From Roseovarius litoreus (GTDB taxonomy: Bacteria > Pseudomonadota > Alphaproteobacteria > Rhodobacterales > Rhodobacteraceae), in assembly GCF_900142765.1 (NCBI RefSeq), contig NZ_FRCB01000004.1, positions 310,001 through 374,000 on the forward strand: a stretch of 64,000 bases of DNA, in the 5' to 3' direction. How positions within the stretch are numbered: the first letter of the stretch is position 1; every line of letters starts with the position of its first letter. The notes below the pieces were generated by a model. The model was not told where the DNA came from. It searched no databases and was given only the letters and a program-made list of their open reading frames with translations. The position numbers and the translations under genes were made by a program. This document shows positions 34,746 through 43,676 of this stretch, in pieces.

Positions 34746-36167
34746 ATGACCTTTTCCTCCCGACATCATGTGGTGATCGGTGACGGCGCCAGCGCCGCCG
34801 CATTCGCCGAGATGGCCCCGCTTGGACCCGGTGACCGGCTGACCGTGATCGGCCGCGACACCGCCAATCTGGGCCGGGGGCTTGCCTATGGCGACCATCC
34901 CGAGGACGCGCCGTGGCGCTATGCCTATCTGCTGAATTCCCCCTCGGCTGCGGTGCTCCCTGCTTTTTCGGAAGAACTCGAAGCGCGATGGTCCGACGTG
35001 GCCGAGCGCATGGCAGGCAGAAGGCCCGACTGGCTGGGGTTCGGAGCAGATCATATCGCGGCGGGCGACTACGCTGCGCTTTTTGCGCCAAGGGCGATCT
35101 TTGGCGATTACCTGAGCAGGCTTGTGCGGGACGGGCTGGAGCGGCACCGCGCGGCCGGCGTACAGGTGACGCTCATCGACGATGAGGTCACCGGGCTCGA
35201 TCACGACGGATCCGGCTTCACGGTGCGCCGCGCCAATGGCGCGCCGCTGCATGCGAGCCATGTGGATCTCGCCCCCGGCACGCCTGCGATGGATGCGTTT
35301 TGCGCCGATGCGGGGCCAGCCGCCTTTCCGATGCTCTATGGCAACGAGGCCGCCATCGCCGACCGGCTGCGCCCCGACCAGCCGGTGATCTGTGTGGGGG
35401 CCAATGCCGCGATGCTCGATGTGCTGCGGTTTCTGCAATCGGTGATGGACGAGTCCGCGATCCGCATGATCGTCATATCCGCCACCGGTCTGCGCCCCGA
35501 GCCGCTGATCTGGCACCGCCCGCGCAGACCCGCCGTGACGCCGCGGATTACCGGACCTTTCGACACTTGCGCCACTCTGATGGACGCCGTCGACGCCGAA
35601 ATCGCCCGGCTGCGCCGCGACGAAGGCGCGACCATGTCCGAGCTGCGCCCCGGCTTCAAAGCCTGGCTCACACAGGAGCGGCTCTCCGCGCTGCTGCCCG
35701 ACATGGCGGAGCGGCGGCGCGTCACGCATTCTCTGGAACGCCGGTTTCGCCGCGGCACGCATGACAGCATCGCCGATTACACGCGCCTGACAAAGGCAGG
35801 TCAGATCACCGATATCATCGCGCGCGCCAAGGATGTGCGCCCGTCGCCCCTAGGGGCACAGGTTCGCGTGACCAAGGCCGACGGAGATACCGAAAGCCTT
35901 GATGCGCCCGTGGTGATCAACTGTGCCGGTCCCGGCCCGCGGCTGGCCCTTGATCCGCTAAGTAAAAGCCTTGTGGCGCGCGGTTGGCTGGGCCTTGCCC
36001 CTGACGAGGCCGGCGTGACCACCGGGCCGGGGCTGCGTGCGGGGCCGGAGGGAATGCGCTATCTCGCACCCACCGTGACAGAGGTGGGCGATACCGTGGC
36101 GCCCTTTCCGCTCTTCGATCTGGGTGGGCTGCGCGAGGAGGTGGCCCGCGCCAACAGGCTGGACTGA
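34746..36167 (+). CDS. FAD/NAD(P)-binding oxidoreductase, unknown substrate
   Basis: This is a 473-aa protein. ATG 34746 sits just before the dinucleotide-binding fold (HVVIGDGASAAAFAEM), supporting this start. PVICVGANAAMLDVLRFL suggests a second nucleotide-binding site, and VVINCAGPGPRLAL is a typical flavoprotein ATG-like segment near residue 400. The arrangement resembles the FAD-NAD(P)-binding family (PF13454) of HpnW/lysine-monooxygenase-like proteins. No partner gene indicates the substrate. Confidence 0.75.
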   Translation: MTFSSRHHVVIGDGASAAAFAEMAPLGPGDRLTVIGRDTANLGRGLAYGDHPEDAPWRYAYLLNSPSAAVLPAFSEELEARWSDVAERMAGRRPDWLGFGADHIAAGDYAALFAPRAIFGDYLSRLVRDGLERHRAAGVQVTLIDDEVTGLDHDGSGFTVRRANGAPLHASHVDLAPGTPAMDAFCADAGPAAFPMLYGNEAAIADRLRPDQPVICVGANAAMLDVLRFLQSVMDESAIRMIVISATGLRPEPLIWHRPRRPAVTPRITGPFDTCATLMDAVDAEIARLRRDEGATMSELRPGFKAWLTQERLSALLPDMAERRRVTHSLERRFRRGTHDSIADYTRLTKAGQITDIIARAKDVRPSPLGAQVRVTKADGDTESLDAPVVINCAGPGPRLALDPLSKSLVARGWLGLAPDEAGVTTGPGLRAGPEGMRYLAPTVTEVGDTVAPFPLFDLGGLREEVARANRLD

Positions 36168-36261
36168 CACGAGAGGCAGAGTGACCCCGCCCGCATATGG
36201 ACATGGGCGCGATTGCGCATAGGGTAGAACCATCCGACATCAGATATGGACACGCAACCTC

Positions 36262-36741
36262 ATGCAGACCCGCCTGCGCCCCGGAGAGCAAACCGCCGAG
36301 ATCCCCGATGCATCGGACGCATCGCTATATTTCATAGGGCGCATCCACACGCCCTGGACCACGCGCGACCAATGCCCCCGGCAAGGGCGCAGCGACGGAC
36401 CGGAATGCCGGATCGAGATATTCGCGCCATGGGACCGCGCGCTTACCGGGATCGAGGCCTATGGGCGGCTCGAGATCCTCTATTGGTTGGATCGCTCGCG
36501 CCGCGACCTGATCCTGCAGAACCCGAAATCGGATGGTGAGCGTTATTTCGGCACCTTCGCGCTGCGCTCGCCGCAACGGCCCAACCCGATCGGCACATCG
36601 CTCGTCACACTGGAGCGGGTGGAGGGCAGCAGCCTGATCGTGCGCGGGCTTGACTGCCTTGACGGAACGCCCCTGATCGACGTGAAACCCGACCGCTGCG
36701 AGTTCACGCCCAAGGCGCCCGACAAACCCGGTGTGACCTGA
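36262..36741 (+). CDS. trmO: tRNA (N6-threonylcarbamoyl-A37) methyltransferase TrmO
   Basis: This 159-aa protein belongs to the TsaA/TrmO (UPF0066) beta-barrel family, which methylates t6A37 of certain threonine tRNAs using SAM. Signature segments are LYFIGRIHTPWTTRDQCPRQ, GTFALRSPQRPNPIGTSL and GLDCLDGTPLIDVKP. Length is that of the minimal alphaproteobacterial form without a long C-terminal extension. It converges with bhcD, leaving about 18 bp between stops. Confidence 0.9.
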   Translation: MQTRLRPGEQTAEIPDASDASLYFIGRIHTPWTTRDQCPRQGRSDGPECRIEIFAPWDRALTGIEAYGRLEILYWLDRSRRDLILQNPKSDGERYFGTFALRSPQRPNPIGTSLVTLERVEGSSLIVRGLDCLDGTPLIDVKPDRCEFTPKAPDKPGVT

Positions 36742-36759
36742 GACAGGGTCAGACCCGCC

Positions 36760-37776
36760 TCAGAGCACCACCTGCGACGCCACACCCTGTTCACGCGCCA
36801 GCCGTACCACCGCTGCCGCCACTGCCAGATCCTGTAGCCCGACGCCGGTGCCGTCGAACATCGTGATCTCCTGATCCGAGGTCCGGCCCGGATGGGTGCC
36901 GTTGATGACCGCACCCAATTGGGTGATGTCATCCGCCGATGTCAGCCCTTCGGCCACGGCATGTTGCGCCTCACCCAAGGTGACCGATTGCGCCACTTCG
37001 TCGGTGAAGACGCGCGCGCGGGCCAGCAAACCCGCTTCGACCTCCTGCTTGCCCTTGGTGTCGGTCCCCATGCAGGCCAGATGCGTGCCGGGGCGCACAT
37101 GCGCATCGAGCAGCGACGGGGCAAAAGACGAGGTGATCGTGACGATCACATCCGCCTGCGCGCCCAATTCCTCAAGGGTCACCGCCTCGAAGGGCAGGCC
37201 AAGTTCTGCAGCGGTATCCGCCAGCCGCGACAGCATCTCGGGGTGATAATTCCAGCCCACCACCTTTTCGAAGGACCGTTGCTGAACAGCCGCGCGCATC
37301 TGGAACGCCGATTGATGGCCGGCACCGATCATGCCCAGAACCTTGGCATCCTGCCGCGCCAGATACCGGATCGACACCGCGCTGGCCGCCGCCGTGCGCA
37401 AAGCCGTCAGCAGGTTCCCCCCGACAAGCGCACTCGGCCGGCCCGTATCGGCGTCGAAAAGGATCACGGTCGACTGGTGGTTGGTCAGGCCGCGCGCCTC
37501 GTTGCCGGGCCAATAGCCACCGGATTTCAGCCCAAGTGCAAGGCTCTCGCGGTCAAAACCCGACTTGAACCCATACAGCGCATCGGCATGGCCAATCGCC
37601 TCGCGGATCACCGGAAAGTTGTAGGCATCGCCGCGCGCCATGGCCGCGAATGTCGCCTCGACCGCATCAAAGGCAGCCTCGGGGGTCATGAGGCCCGCGA
37701 TCTCGGCTTCGGGGACGATGGTGACGGTGTTGCCGGCTTGCGCGGCCTTGGGCGCCTGTGCGCTCAGGTCATTCAT
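36760..37776 (-). CDS. bhcD: Iminosuccinate reductase BhcD (ornithine cyclodeaminase/mu-crystallin fold)
   Basis: This 338-aa protein starts at ATG 37776, with GGAGAGG close upstream. It reduces iminosuccinate to L-aspartate with NADH, closing the beta-hydroxyaspartate cycle. Family features are LKSGGYWPGNEARGL, TALRTAAASAVSIRYLAR, the NAD site VLGMIGAGHQSAFQMRA and DGTGVGLQDLAVAAAV. By fold alone it could be an ornithine cyclodeaminase or alanine dehydrogenase, but its place as last gene after bhcA-B-C fixes the assignment. An N-terminal extension of ~20 residues is present. Confidence 0.93.
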   Translation of the reverse strand: MNDLSAQAPKAAQAGNTVTIVPEAEIAGLMTPEAAFDAVEATFAAMARGDAYNFPVIREAIGHADALYGFKSGFDRESLALGLKSGGYWPGNEARGLTNHQSTVILFDADTGRPSALVGGNLLTALRTAAASAVSIRYLARQDAKVLGMIGAGHQSAFQMRAAVQQRSFEKVVGWNYHPEMLSRLADTAAELGLPFEAVTLEELGAQADVIVTITSSFAPSLLDAHVRPGTHLACMGTDTKGKQEVEAGLLARARVFTDEVAQSVTLGEAQHAVAEGLTSADDITQLGAVINGTHPGRTSDQEITMFDGTGVGLQDLAVAAAVVRLAREQGVASQVVL

Positions 37777-37877
37777 GACCTCTCCTTTCCGGGGCAAGGC
37801 CCCGCGTCATTCTGGATGTCCTGCGTCAGATCAAGGCCGGCCCCACGACGCGATTGCCGTGGGCCGACCAAAACGCG

Positions 37878-39041
37878 TCAATAGGCTTTGCCGCGTGCGG
37901 AAACGGGCCAGACACTTTCGACCTTGCCGCCGCGCACACCCACATACCAGTCATGCACGTTGCAGGTCGGGTCGCAATGACCCGGCACCAACTTGAGCTT
38001 GTCATTGACCTTGAGAACGCCCTTCGGGTCGGCCACCACACCATGCTCGTCTGAGCATTTGACATATTCCACGTCATCGCGCCCAAAGACGAAAGGCAGA
38101 CCGCTATCGACCGACTGTGCCTTGAGACCGGCATCCACGATCGCCTTGTCGGCCTTGGCATGGCTCATGACGCTGGTCAGCAGGAACAGCGCGTTTTCCC
38201 ATTCGCCCTGATCAATGCGCTTGCCGTCCTTGTCGAGGATACGGCCGTAATCGGCATCCATGAAGGCATACGATCCGCACTGAAGCTCATTGTAAACGCC
38301 TGAATTGCTTTCGAAATAGTAGCTGCCGGTGCCGCCGCCGCCGACGATGTCACACTCGATCCCGTCGGCTTTCAGCGCATCGACCGCGTCGCGCACCATC
38401 GCGATGGCGATGTCCACCTTGGCCTTGCGATCTTCATAGCTGTCCATGTGCTGCATGGCGCCCTGATAAGCCTGCAGGCCGGCAAATTTCAGCCCCGGCG
38501 CGGCGTCGATCGCCTTGGCGATGCGCACCACATCGGCGGTCTGGGTCACGCCACAGCGACCCGCGCCGCAATCGATCTCGACCAGGCACTCGATCTGCGT
38601 GCCGTGCTTTTGCGCCGCCGCAGACAGATCGGCCACGTTATCGATATCGTCCACGCAGCAGATGGTGCGCGCGCCCAGTTTGGGCATCCGCGCCAGCCGG
38701 TCGATCTTGGCCGGCTCCCGGACCTGATTGGACACCAGAACATCCTTGATGCCGCCACGGGCAAAGACTTCGGCCTCGCTCACCTTCTGGCAGCAGACAC
38801 CGCAGGCGCCGCCCAGTTCCACCTGCAGCTTGGCCACATCGACCGATTTGTGCATCTTGCCATGCACCCGGTGCCGCATGCCGTGCGCCTTGGCGTAATC
38901 GCCCATCTTGCGGATGTTGCGTTCGAGCGCGTCAAGGTCCAGCACCAGACAGGGGGTCTGGATATCGGCCTCGTCCATGCCGGGCAGCGCCGGGATATCA
39001 AAGCCCACTTCAAGCTCGTGAATGTTGCTCATGTCGTTCAT
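37878..39041 (-). CDS. bhcC: beta-Hydroxyaspartate aldolase BhcC (D-threonine aldolase-like)
   Basis: This 387-aa fold-type III PLP enzyme condenses glycine and glyoxylate to erythro-beta-hydroxyaspartate. The N-terminal alanine-racemase-like barrel has RVHGKMHKSVDVA with the PLP lysine, and the C-terminal domain has LVPGHCDPTCNVHDWYVG, whose His/Cys residues match the divalent-metal site of D-threonine aldolases. GGGGTGSYYFE binds the PLP phosphate. GGGAGAG precedes the ATG. It follows bhcB after 66 bp. Confidence 0.95.
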   Translation of the reverse strand: MNDMSNIHELEVGFDIPALPGMDEADIQTPCLVLDLDALERNIRKMGDYAKAHGMRHRVHGKMHKSVDVAKLQVELGGACGVCCQKVSEAEVFARGGIKDVLVSNQVREPAKIDRLARMPKLGARTICCVDDIDNVADLSAAAQKHGTQIECLVEIDCGAGRCGVTQTADVVRIAKAIDAAPGLKFAGLQAYQGAMQHMDSYEDRKAKVDIAIAMVRDAVDALKADGIECDIVGGGGTGSYYFESNSGVYNELQCGSYAFMDADYGRILDKDGKRIDQGEWENALFLLTSVMSHAKADKAIVDAGLKAQSVDSGLPFVFGRDDVEYVKCSDEHGVVADPKGVLKVNDKLKLVPGHCDPTCNVHDWYVGVRGGKVESVWPVSARGKAY

Positions 39042-39107
39042 CTTGGTCTCTCCCTGGTGTGTTGGGAATTCAAATATCTGTTCGCTCCGGCCCGTGATGG
39101 CCCGGCC

Positions 39108-40076
39108 CTAGCCGCGCATCCAGGGCAGTTTGTCGAGATCGACATTGCCGCCGGTGATGATGACGCCCACGCGCTTGCCCCGGAAGATATCGGGGTTCTT
39201 GAGAATGGCCGCAAGCGGCGGTGCGCAGCTGGCCTCCATCACGATCTTCATGCGCGCCCATGTGAGTTTCATCGCGTCGATGATCTCTTGCTCGCTGGTG
39301 GTCAGGATATCGGTCACGTGGTTCGAAACGAAATGCCAGGTGTTTTCCTTCAGCGGCACCTTGAGACCGTCAGCGATGGTCTCAGGAGCGTCATCGGCGA
39401 TGATATGGCCCGCCTTGAAGCTGCGATAGGCATCGTCGGCCTGCTCGGGTTCGGCGGCATAGATCGCCACCTCAGGCGCCAGCGTGCTCAGCGTCAGACA
39501 ACAGCCCGACACCATGCCGCCACCGCCGATGGGCGCGATCACCGCATCCAGCCCGTCGGTCTGCTCCATCAACTCTTTCGAGCATGTCCCCTGCCCCGCG
39601 ATCACCCGCGGATCGTTGTAAGGATGCACGAACTCGGCGCCGGTTTCGGCCTGCACCTGGGCAAACACTGCCTCGCGCGAGGTGGTTGACGGCTCGCATT
39701 CTGTGATGATCCCGCCATAGCCGCGCACGGCGTCCTTCTTGGCCTGCGGCGCGGTGCGCGGCATGACCACGTGACAGGGGATGCCCCGCCGCCCCGCCGC
39801 ATAGCTGAGACTGAGCGCATGATTGCCGCTGGAATGGGTGGCGACACCGCGCGCGGCCATCTCATCGCTGAGACCGAAAACTGCGTTCGAGGCGCCGCGC
39901 ACCTTGAACGCTCCGGCCTTCTGGAAATTCTCGCATTTGAAGAACAGCTCGGCCCCCGTGACATCGTTCAGGAACGATGAGGTCAGAACCGGCGTGCGGT
40001 GAATATAGGGCTTGATGCGCTCATGCGCGGCAAGCATATCCTCATAGGTGGGTATTTGCGTCACGGTATCTTTCAT
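39108..40076 (-). CDS. bhcB: beta-Hydroxyaspartate dehydratase BhcB (threonine dehydratase-like)
   Basis: This 322-aa fold-type II PLP enzyme dehydrates beta-hydroxyaspartate to iminosuccinate. The PLP lysine lies in ENFQKAGAFKVRGA (Lys58), with SSGNHALSLSYAAG and the phosphate-binding GGGGMVSGCC. The ATG overlaps the bhcA stop by one base (TGATG); an in-frame GTG one codon earlier is possible. By sequence alone it resembles serine/threonine dehydratases. The surrounding bhc genes give the specific role. Confidence 0.95.
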   Translation of the reverse strand: MKDTVTQIPTYEDMLAAHERIKPYIHRTPVLTSSFLNDVTGAELFFKCENFQKAGAFKVRGASNAVFGLSDEMAARGVATHSSGNHALSLSYAAGRRGIPCHVVMPRTAPQAKKDAVRGYGGIITECEPSTTSREAVFAQVQAETGAEFVHPYNDPRVIAGQGTCSKELMEQTDGLDAVIAPIGGGGMVSGCCLTLSTLAPEVAIYAAEPEQADDAYRSFKAGHIIADDAPETIADGLKVPLKENTWHFVSNHVTDILTTSEQEIIDAMKLTWARMKIVMEASCAPPLAAILKNPDIFRGKRVGVIITGGNVDLDKLPWMRG

Positions 40077-41269
40077 CACGCGGCCTCCTTCCTCGTGGTG
40101 GTTGCGGGATCGAGGCGATAATGGGCCTGCGCCGCCGCCACGCCCGAGCCAAGGGCGATATCCATGCCCAGATCGGCCATCACCATTTCCGCCGTGGCAA
40201 TGCCGCTCAGGGCCATGACGTCGGTCATGCGGCCCAGATGACCGATGCGGAACACCTTGCCCGCAAGCTCACCCAGACCGGTGCCGAAGGCGACGCCATA
40301 CCGCTCGACCGCATGGGCGACGAAACGGTTCGCATCCACACCCTCGGGCATACGGATCGCCGACACGGTGTCGGACCAAAGATCCGGGCTGTCGGCGCAC
40401 AACTCCAGCCCCCAGGCATGCACCGCGCGGCGCACCCCTTCGGCAATGCGGTGGTGACGGGCAAAGACATTGTCCAGCCCTTCGTCCAGCAACATGCCCG
40501 TGGCCATCTTGAGACCGTTCAGCAACCCGACTGCAGGCGTGTAGGGATAGCCGCCCGCCGCATAACCCCGAGCCATGTCGCGGATATCGAAATAGGTGCG
40601 GTGCAGAGTGGCCCCCTCGACCGCCTGCATGGCACGCGGCGAGAAGGCGACGATGGCAAGGCCCGCAGGCAGCATGAAGCCCTTTTGCGACCCGGTCACC
40701 GCGATATCGACGCCCCAGTCGTCCATGCGGAAATCCATCGACCCGATCGAGCTGACCCCATCGACCAGCAAGAGCGCCGGATGACCGGCCGCATCCATCG
40801 CGCGCCGGATCGCGGCGATATCGGACACGACGCCGGTCGCGGTCTCGTTATGGGTAGCCAACACGGCCTTTATCCGGTGCCCCGTATCGGCGGCCAGAAT
40901 CTCTTCGTAGCGGTCTGCGGGCAAGCCCGCGCCCCAACCGGCCTCGATCACCTGCACGTCCAGACCGTGACGCTGGCACAGGTCGATCCAGCGATGGCTG
41001 AACATCCCGTTGCGCGCGGCCAGAACGGCATCGCCGGCGCTCAGCGTGTTGCTGATCGCGGTCTCCCATCCGCCCGTCCCGGTGCCGGGAAAAACGAATA
41101 CCTCTGCCGTTTGCGATTTCAGCACGGCTTTGACGCCGTCCAGGGCAGGGTGGAGAATAGCGGCAAAGAGCGGTGACCTATGGTCAAGCGTGGGCATGTC
41201 CACGGCTTTGCGCAATTCCTCGGGCATATTGGTCGGACCCGGAATGAAAACGGGGTTCTGAAAGCTCAT
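40076..41269 (-). CDS. bhcA: L-Aspartate-glyoxylate aminotransferase BhcA
   Basis: This 397-aa fold-type I aminotransferase of the serine-glyoxylate/alanine-glyoxylate group transfers the amino group of aspartate to glyoxylate, giving oxaloacetate and glycine. Features are NPVFIPGPTNMPEELRKAV, FVFPGTGTGGWETAISNTL, LLLVDGVSSIGSMDFRMDDW with the PLP-binding Asp, and TGSQKGFMLPAGL with Lys196. GGAGG precedes the ATG. It is the first gene of the operon, transcribed away from bhcR. Confidence 0.96.
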   Translation of the reverse strand: MSFQNPVFIPGPTNMPEELRKAVDMPTLDHRSPLFAAILHPALDGVKAVLKSQTAEVFVFPGTGTGGWETAISNTLSAGDAVLAARNGMFSHRWIDLCQRHGLDVQVIEAGWGAGLPADRYEEILAADTGHRIKAVLATHNETATGVVSDIAAIRRAMDAAGHPALLLVDGVSSIGSMDFRMDDWGVDIAVTGSQKGFMLPAGLAIVAFSPRAMQAVEGATLHRTYFDIRDMARGYAAGGYPYTPAVGLLNGLKMATGMLLDEGLDNVFARHHRIAEGVRRAVHAWGLELCADSPDLWSDTVSAIRMPEGVDANRFVAHAVERYGVAFGTGLGELAGKVFRIGHLGRMTDVMALSGIATAEMVMADLGMDIALGSGVAAAQAHYRLDPATTTRKEAA

Positions 41270-41467
41270 GACACGGCCCTCCTCGTTGTGTCGATGTTCA
41301 ACTTACAGAGCCCCCATCACAAACCCAATTTTTTTGAAAAACTTTTTCGAAGATAAGCGTTCAGGTATATTTACATGTTTTTCAATGGTTTGTATTTTTT
41401 CACTGGATGGAATTATTTTTCACATTTAGAATACCATCGGATACAACCACCGGAATCGGAGCCACGG
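41270..41467. promoter_or_regulatory. bhcA-bhcR divergent control region
   Basis: This AT-rich stretch stands out from its GC-rich surroundings. It holds a near-perfect 19-bp palindrome centred at 41342 (GAAAAA-C-TTTTTC with TT/AA flanks, 41333-41351). It also has three TTTTTCA direct repeats near 41378, 41396 and 41416 at 18-20 bp spacing on the bhcR side. These are candidate BhcR sites. Confidence 0.65.
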
Positions 41468-42316
41468 ATGGATCAGACGACACGCCGGCGCGGACGGCCA
41501 AAGGGCTTCAACAGCCCCACCTCGAAGACCACGATCCAGTCGCTTGACCGGGCATTCGACGTGCTCGATTGCCTTGCCGCGCGCGACGGTCTGACCCTGA
41601 CCGACATCGCCGAAACGCTGGAGCAGTCCCCCGCCACGATCCACCGCGTGCTGGCCACGCTCGAGGCGCGGGGCATCGTCGACAGCGACACCGGCACGCA
41701 GACATGGTTCATCGGGGCGATGGCCTATCGGATCGGATCCGCCTTTCTGCGCCGTGCCGGCGTTGTTGAACGCGCCCGCGCCAGCATGCGCGAGCTGATG
41801 CAAAGTACGGGCGAAACCGCCAATCTGGGGATAGAACAGGCAGGACAGGTGATGTTCATCAGTCAGGTGGAAACCCCACAGACGATCCGGGCTTTCTTTC
41901 CACCGGGCACCGTCTCGCCGATGCATGCCTCGGGCATCGGCAAGGCGCTGCTGGCGCAATATTCCGATGATCGGATGGCGGCGTTTCTGAAGGCGCACGC
42001 GCTCACCCGCTTCACCGACAGAACCATCACCGATCCGGATGCCTTGCGCCAGGACATGGACCTGACGCGCGCCCGTGGCTGGGCCTTTGACGACGAGGAA
42101 AAAGCCGCCGGAATGCGCTGCGTCGCGGCGCCGATCTTCAACATCTTCGCAGAACCCGTGGCGGGCATATCAGTGTCGGGGCCAACCCATCGGATGGATC
42201 TGGCCCGGATCGAAGAGATCGGCACGATGGTGCGCGAAGCGGCGGCGGCCGTGTCCCGCGCCCTCGGAGCCGAGACAGGCAAGCCGTCTCAGGCCGCGGA
42301 TCAGGCGGCGTCGTAG
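41468..42316 (+). CDS. bhcR: IclR-family regulator BhcR of the beta-hydroxyaspartate cycle
   Basis: This 282-aa protein starts at ATG 41468 (GGAG upstream). The basic N-terminal arm RRRGRPKGFNS precedes the winged helix (SLDRAFDVLDCLAARDGLTL, then SPATIHRVLATLEARG). The GAF-like effector domain spans about 100-265, with SPMHASGIGKALLA and GMRCVAAPIFN. In Paracoccus denitrificans BhcR controls bhcABCD in response to glyoxylate. The divergent position here is the same. Its 3' end overlaps the DUF411 gene by 16 bp, convergently. Confidence 0.93.
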   Translation: MDQTTRRRGRPKGFNSPTSKTTIQSLDRAFDVLDCLAARDGLTLTDIAETLEQSPATIHRVLATLEARGIVDSDTGTQTWFIGAMAYRIGSAFLRRAGVVERARASMRELMQSTGETANLGIEQAGQVMFISQVETPQTIRAFFPPGTVSPMHASGIGKALLAQYSDDRMAAFLKAHALTRFTDRTITDPDALRQDMDLTRARGWAFDDEEKAAGMRCVAAPIFNIFAEPVAGISVSGPTHRMDLARIEEIGTMVREAAAAVSRALGAETGKPSQAADQAAS

Positions 42317-42777
42317 CTGGTGAAAATCTCGGTCGTGCCATCGCGGCGGATCAGGTGCACGTCATACGCCTCGCGCCGGTCTTCCGGCCCCATGCCGGGC
42401 GAGCCATAGGGCATTCCCGGCACGGCAAGCCCCACCGCGTCGGGCCGCTCGTCGAGCAACCGGCGGATGTCGGCGGCAGGCACATGGCCTTCGATCATGT
42501 AGCCCGCGATCTTGCCCGTGTGGCACGAGGCCATCTTGGGCGGAATGCCATTGTCCAGCTTGTAGCGGCTGAGCGCGGTGCCGAAACTGGTTTCGGTCGT
42601 CACCTCGAATCCCTCGGCCTGCATGATCTCGATCCAGGCGCCGCAGCATCCGCAATTTGGGTCTTTCAGAACATGGATCAACGGTCGCCCGGCGGCGGTG
42701 GCGGGCATGGCTGCGCTCAATGTCACGGCAGCACTGCCGACAAGCAGGCTACGGCGGCTCATGATCGGGTGTGTCAT
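42301..42777 (-). CDS. DUF411 periplasmic protein (putative metal-binding)
   Basis: This 158-aa protein has GGAGG 9 nt before ATG 42777. A twin-arginine-like leader (SRRSLLVGSAAVTLSAAMP) is followed by the DUF411 signature: VLKDPNCGCCGAWIEIM with three cysteines, MASCHTGKIAGYMIEGHVPA with Cys-His, and GLAVPGMPYGSPGM with Met residues. The Cys/His/Met pattern suits copper or another soft metal. The ZIP transporter gene ends nearby on the same strand, which fits metal handling. Confidence 0.85.
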   Translation of the reverse strand: MTHPIMSRRSLLVGSAAVTLSAAMPATAAGRPLIHVLKDPNCGCCGAWIEIMQAEGFEVTTETSFGTALSRYKLDNGIPPKMASCHTGKIAGYMIEGHVPAADIRRLLDERPDAVGLAVPGMPYGSPGMGPEDRREAYDVHLIRRDGTTEIFTSYDAA

Positions 42778-42877
42778 CGTCTTCGGCCTCCGGGTTTGCG
42801 TCGCAGATCAGCATAGACCAGCCCGCCTCCGCCTCCAACCGCCGCCGCCCGTGGCGCACGAAATCGTGTCCTTGGGC

Positions 42878-43666
42878 TCAGCCCGCCAGCCAGACATCCA
42901 GAAACAGCATGACCACCAGACCCACCGCCAGCCCTAGCGTCGCCTTGTTCTGGTGGCCGCTGCGATGGGTTTCAGGGATGATCTCGTGGCTGATGACATA
43001 GAGCATCGCCCCCGCCGCAAAGGCCAGACCCCAAGGCAGCAAAGGCTCGGAGATCGAAATCAGCCCCGCGCCAAGCACACCGCCCAAAGGCTCCACCAAC
43101 CCGGTCAGCGACGCGATCACCCATGCTCGCGCTCGCCCGTATCCTTCACCCAGAAGAGCCACCGCCACGGCCAGACCTTCGGGCGCGTTCTGCAAGCCGA
43201 TGCCGATGGCCAGAGGCAGACCGCCTTCGAGCCCATGCGCGCCGAAGCCCACGCCAACCGCCAAGCCTTCGGGGAAATTGTGAATGGTGATCGCGAAGAT
43301 AAACAGCCAGACCCTCCGCAGCGCCACCGCATCCGGCCCTTCGCGGCCCATTCGGAAATGCTCGTGCGGGAGCGCTTCGTTCATCAGATGCACCGCCGCC
43401 ATACCGATCAGGATCGACGCGCAGGCGATCAGCGCCGGTATGGCGCCCCGCCCATAGGTTTGCCCCGCCGCATCCAGCGCCGGTATGATCAGCGAAAAGA
43501 ACGACGCGGCCAGCATGACGCCCGCGGCAAAGCCAAGCGACATGTCCCGAAACGCCCGCCCCGGCTCCCGCCCCGCCAGCACAGGCAAGGCCCCGACCGC
43601 CGTCATGAGCCCTGCCGCAAGGCTGCCCAGAAACCCCAGCATCAGCGGTGAGGACAAGCCATCCAT
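42878..43666 (-). CDS. ZIP-family divalent metal transporter
   Basis: This 262-aa protein has about eight helices. The ZIP metal-site motifs are present: TIHNFPEGLAVGVGF in helix 4 and QNAPEGLAVAVAL in helix 5. SHEIIPETHR follows in a late loop. ALPHEHFRMGREG is a His-bearing loop. ZIP proteins import Zn2+, Fe2+ or Mn2+ into the cytoplasm. ATG 43666 is 10 bp after the aminopeptidase stop. That linkage makes metal supply to a metallopeptidase conceivable, but this is inference. Confidence 0.9.
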   Translation of the reverse strand: MDGLSSPLMLGFLGSLAAGLMTAVGALPVLAGREPGRAFRDMSLGFAAGVMLAASFFSLIIPALDAAGQTYGRGAIPALIACASILIGMAAVHLMNEALPHEHFRMGREGPDAVALRRVWLFIFAITIHNFPEGLAVGVGFGAHGLEGGLPLAIGIGLQNAPEGLAVAVALLGEGYGRARAWVIASLTGLVEPLGGVLGAGLISISEPLLPWGLAFAAGAMLYVISHEIIPETHRSGHQNKATLGLAVGLVVMLFLDVWLAG

Positions 43667-43676
43667 CACGCCGGCC

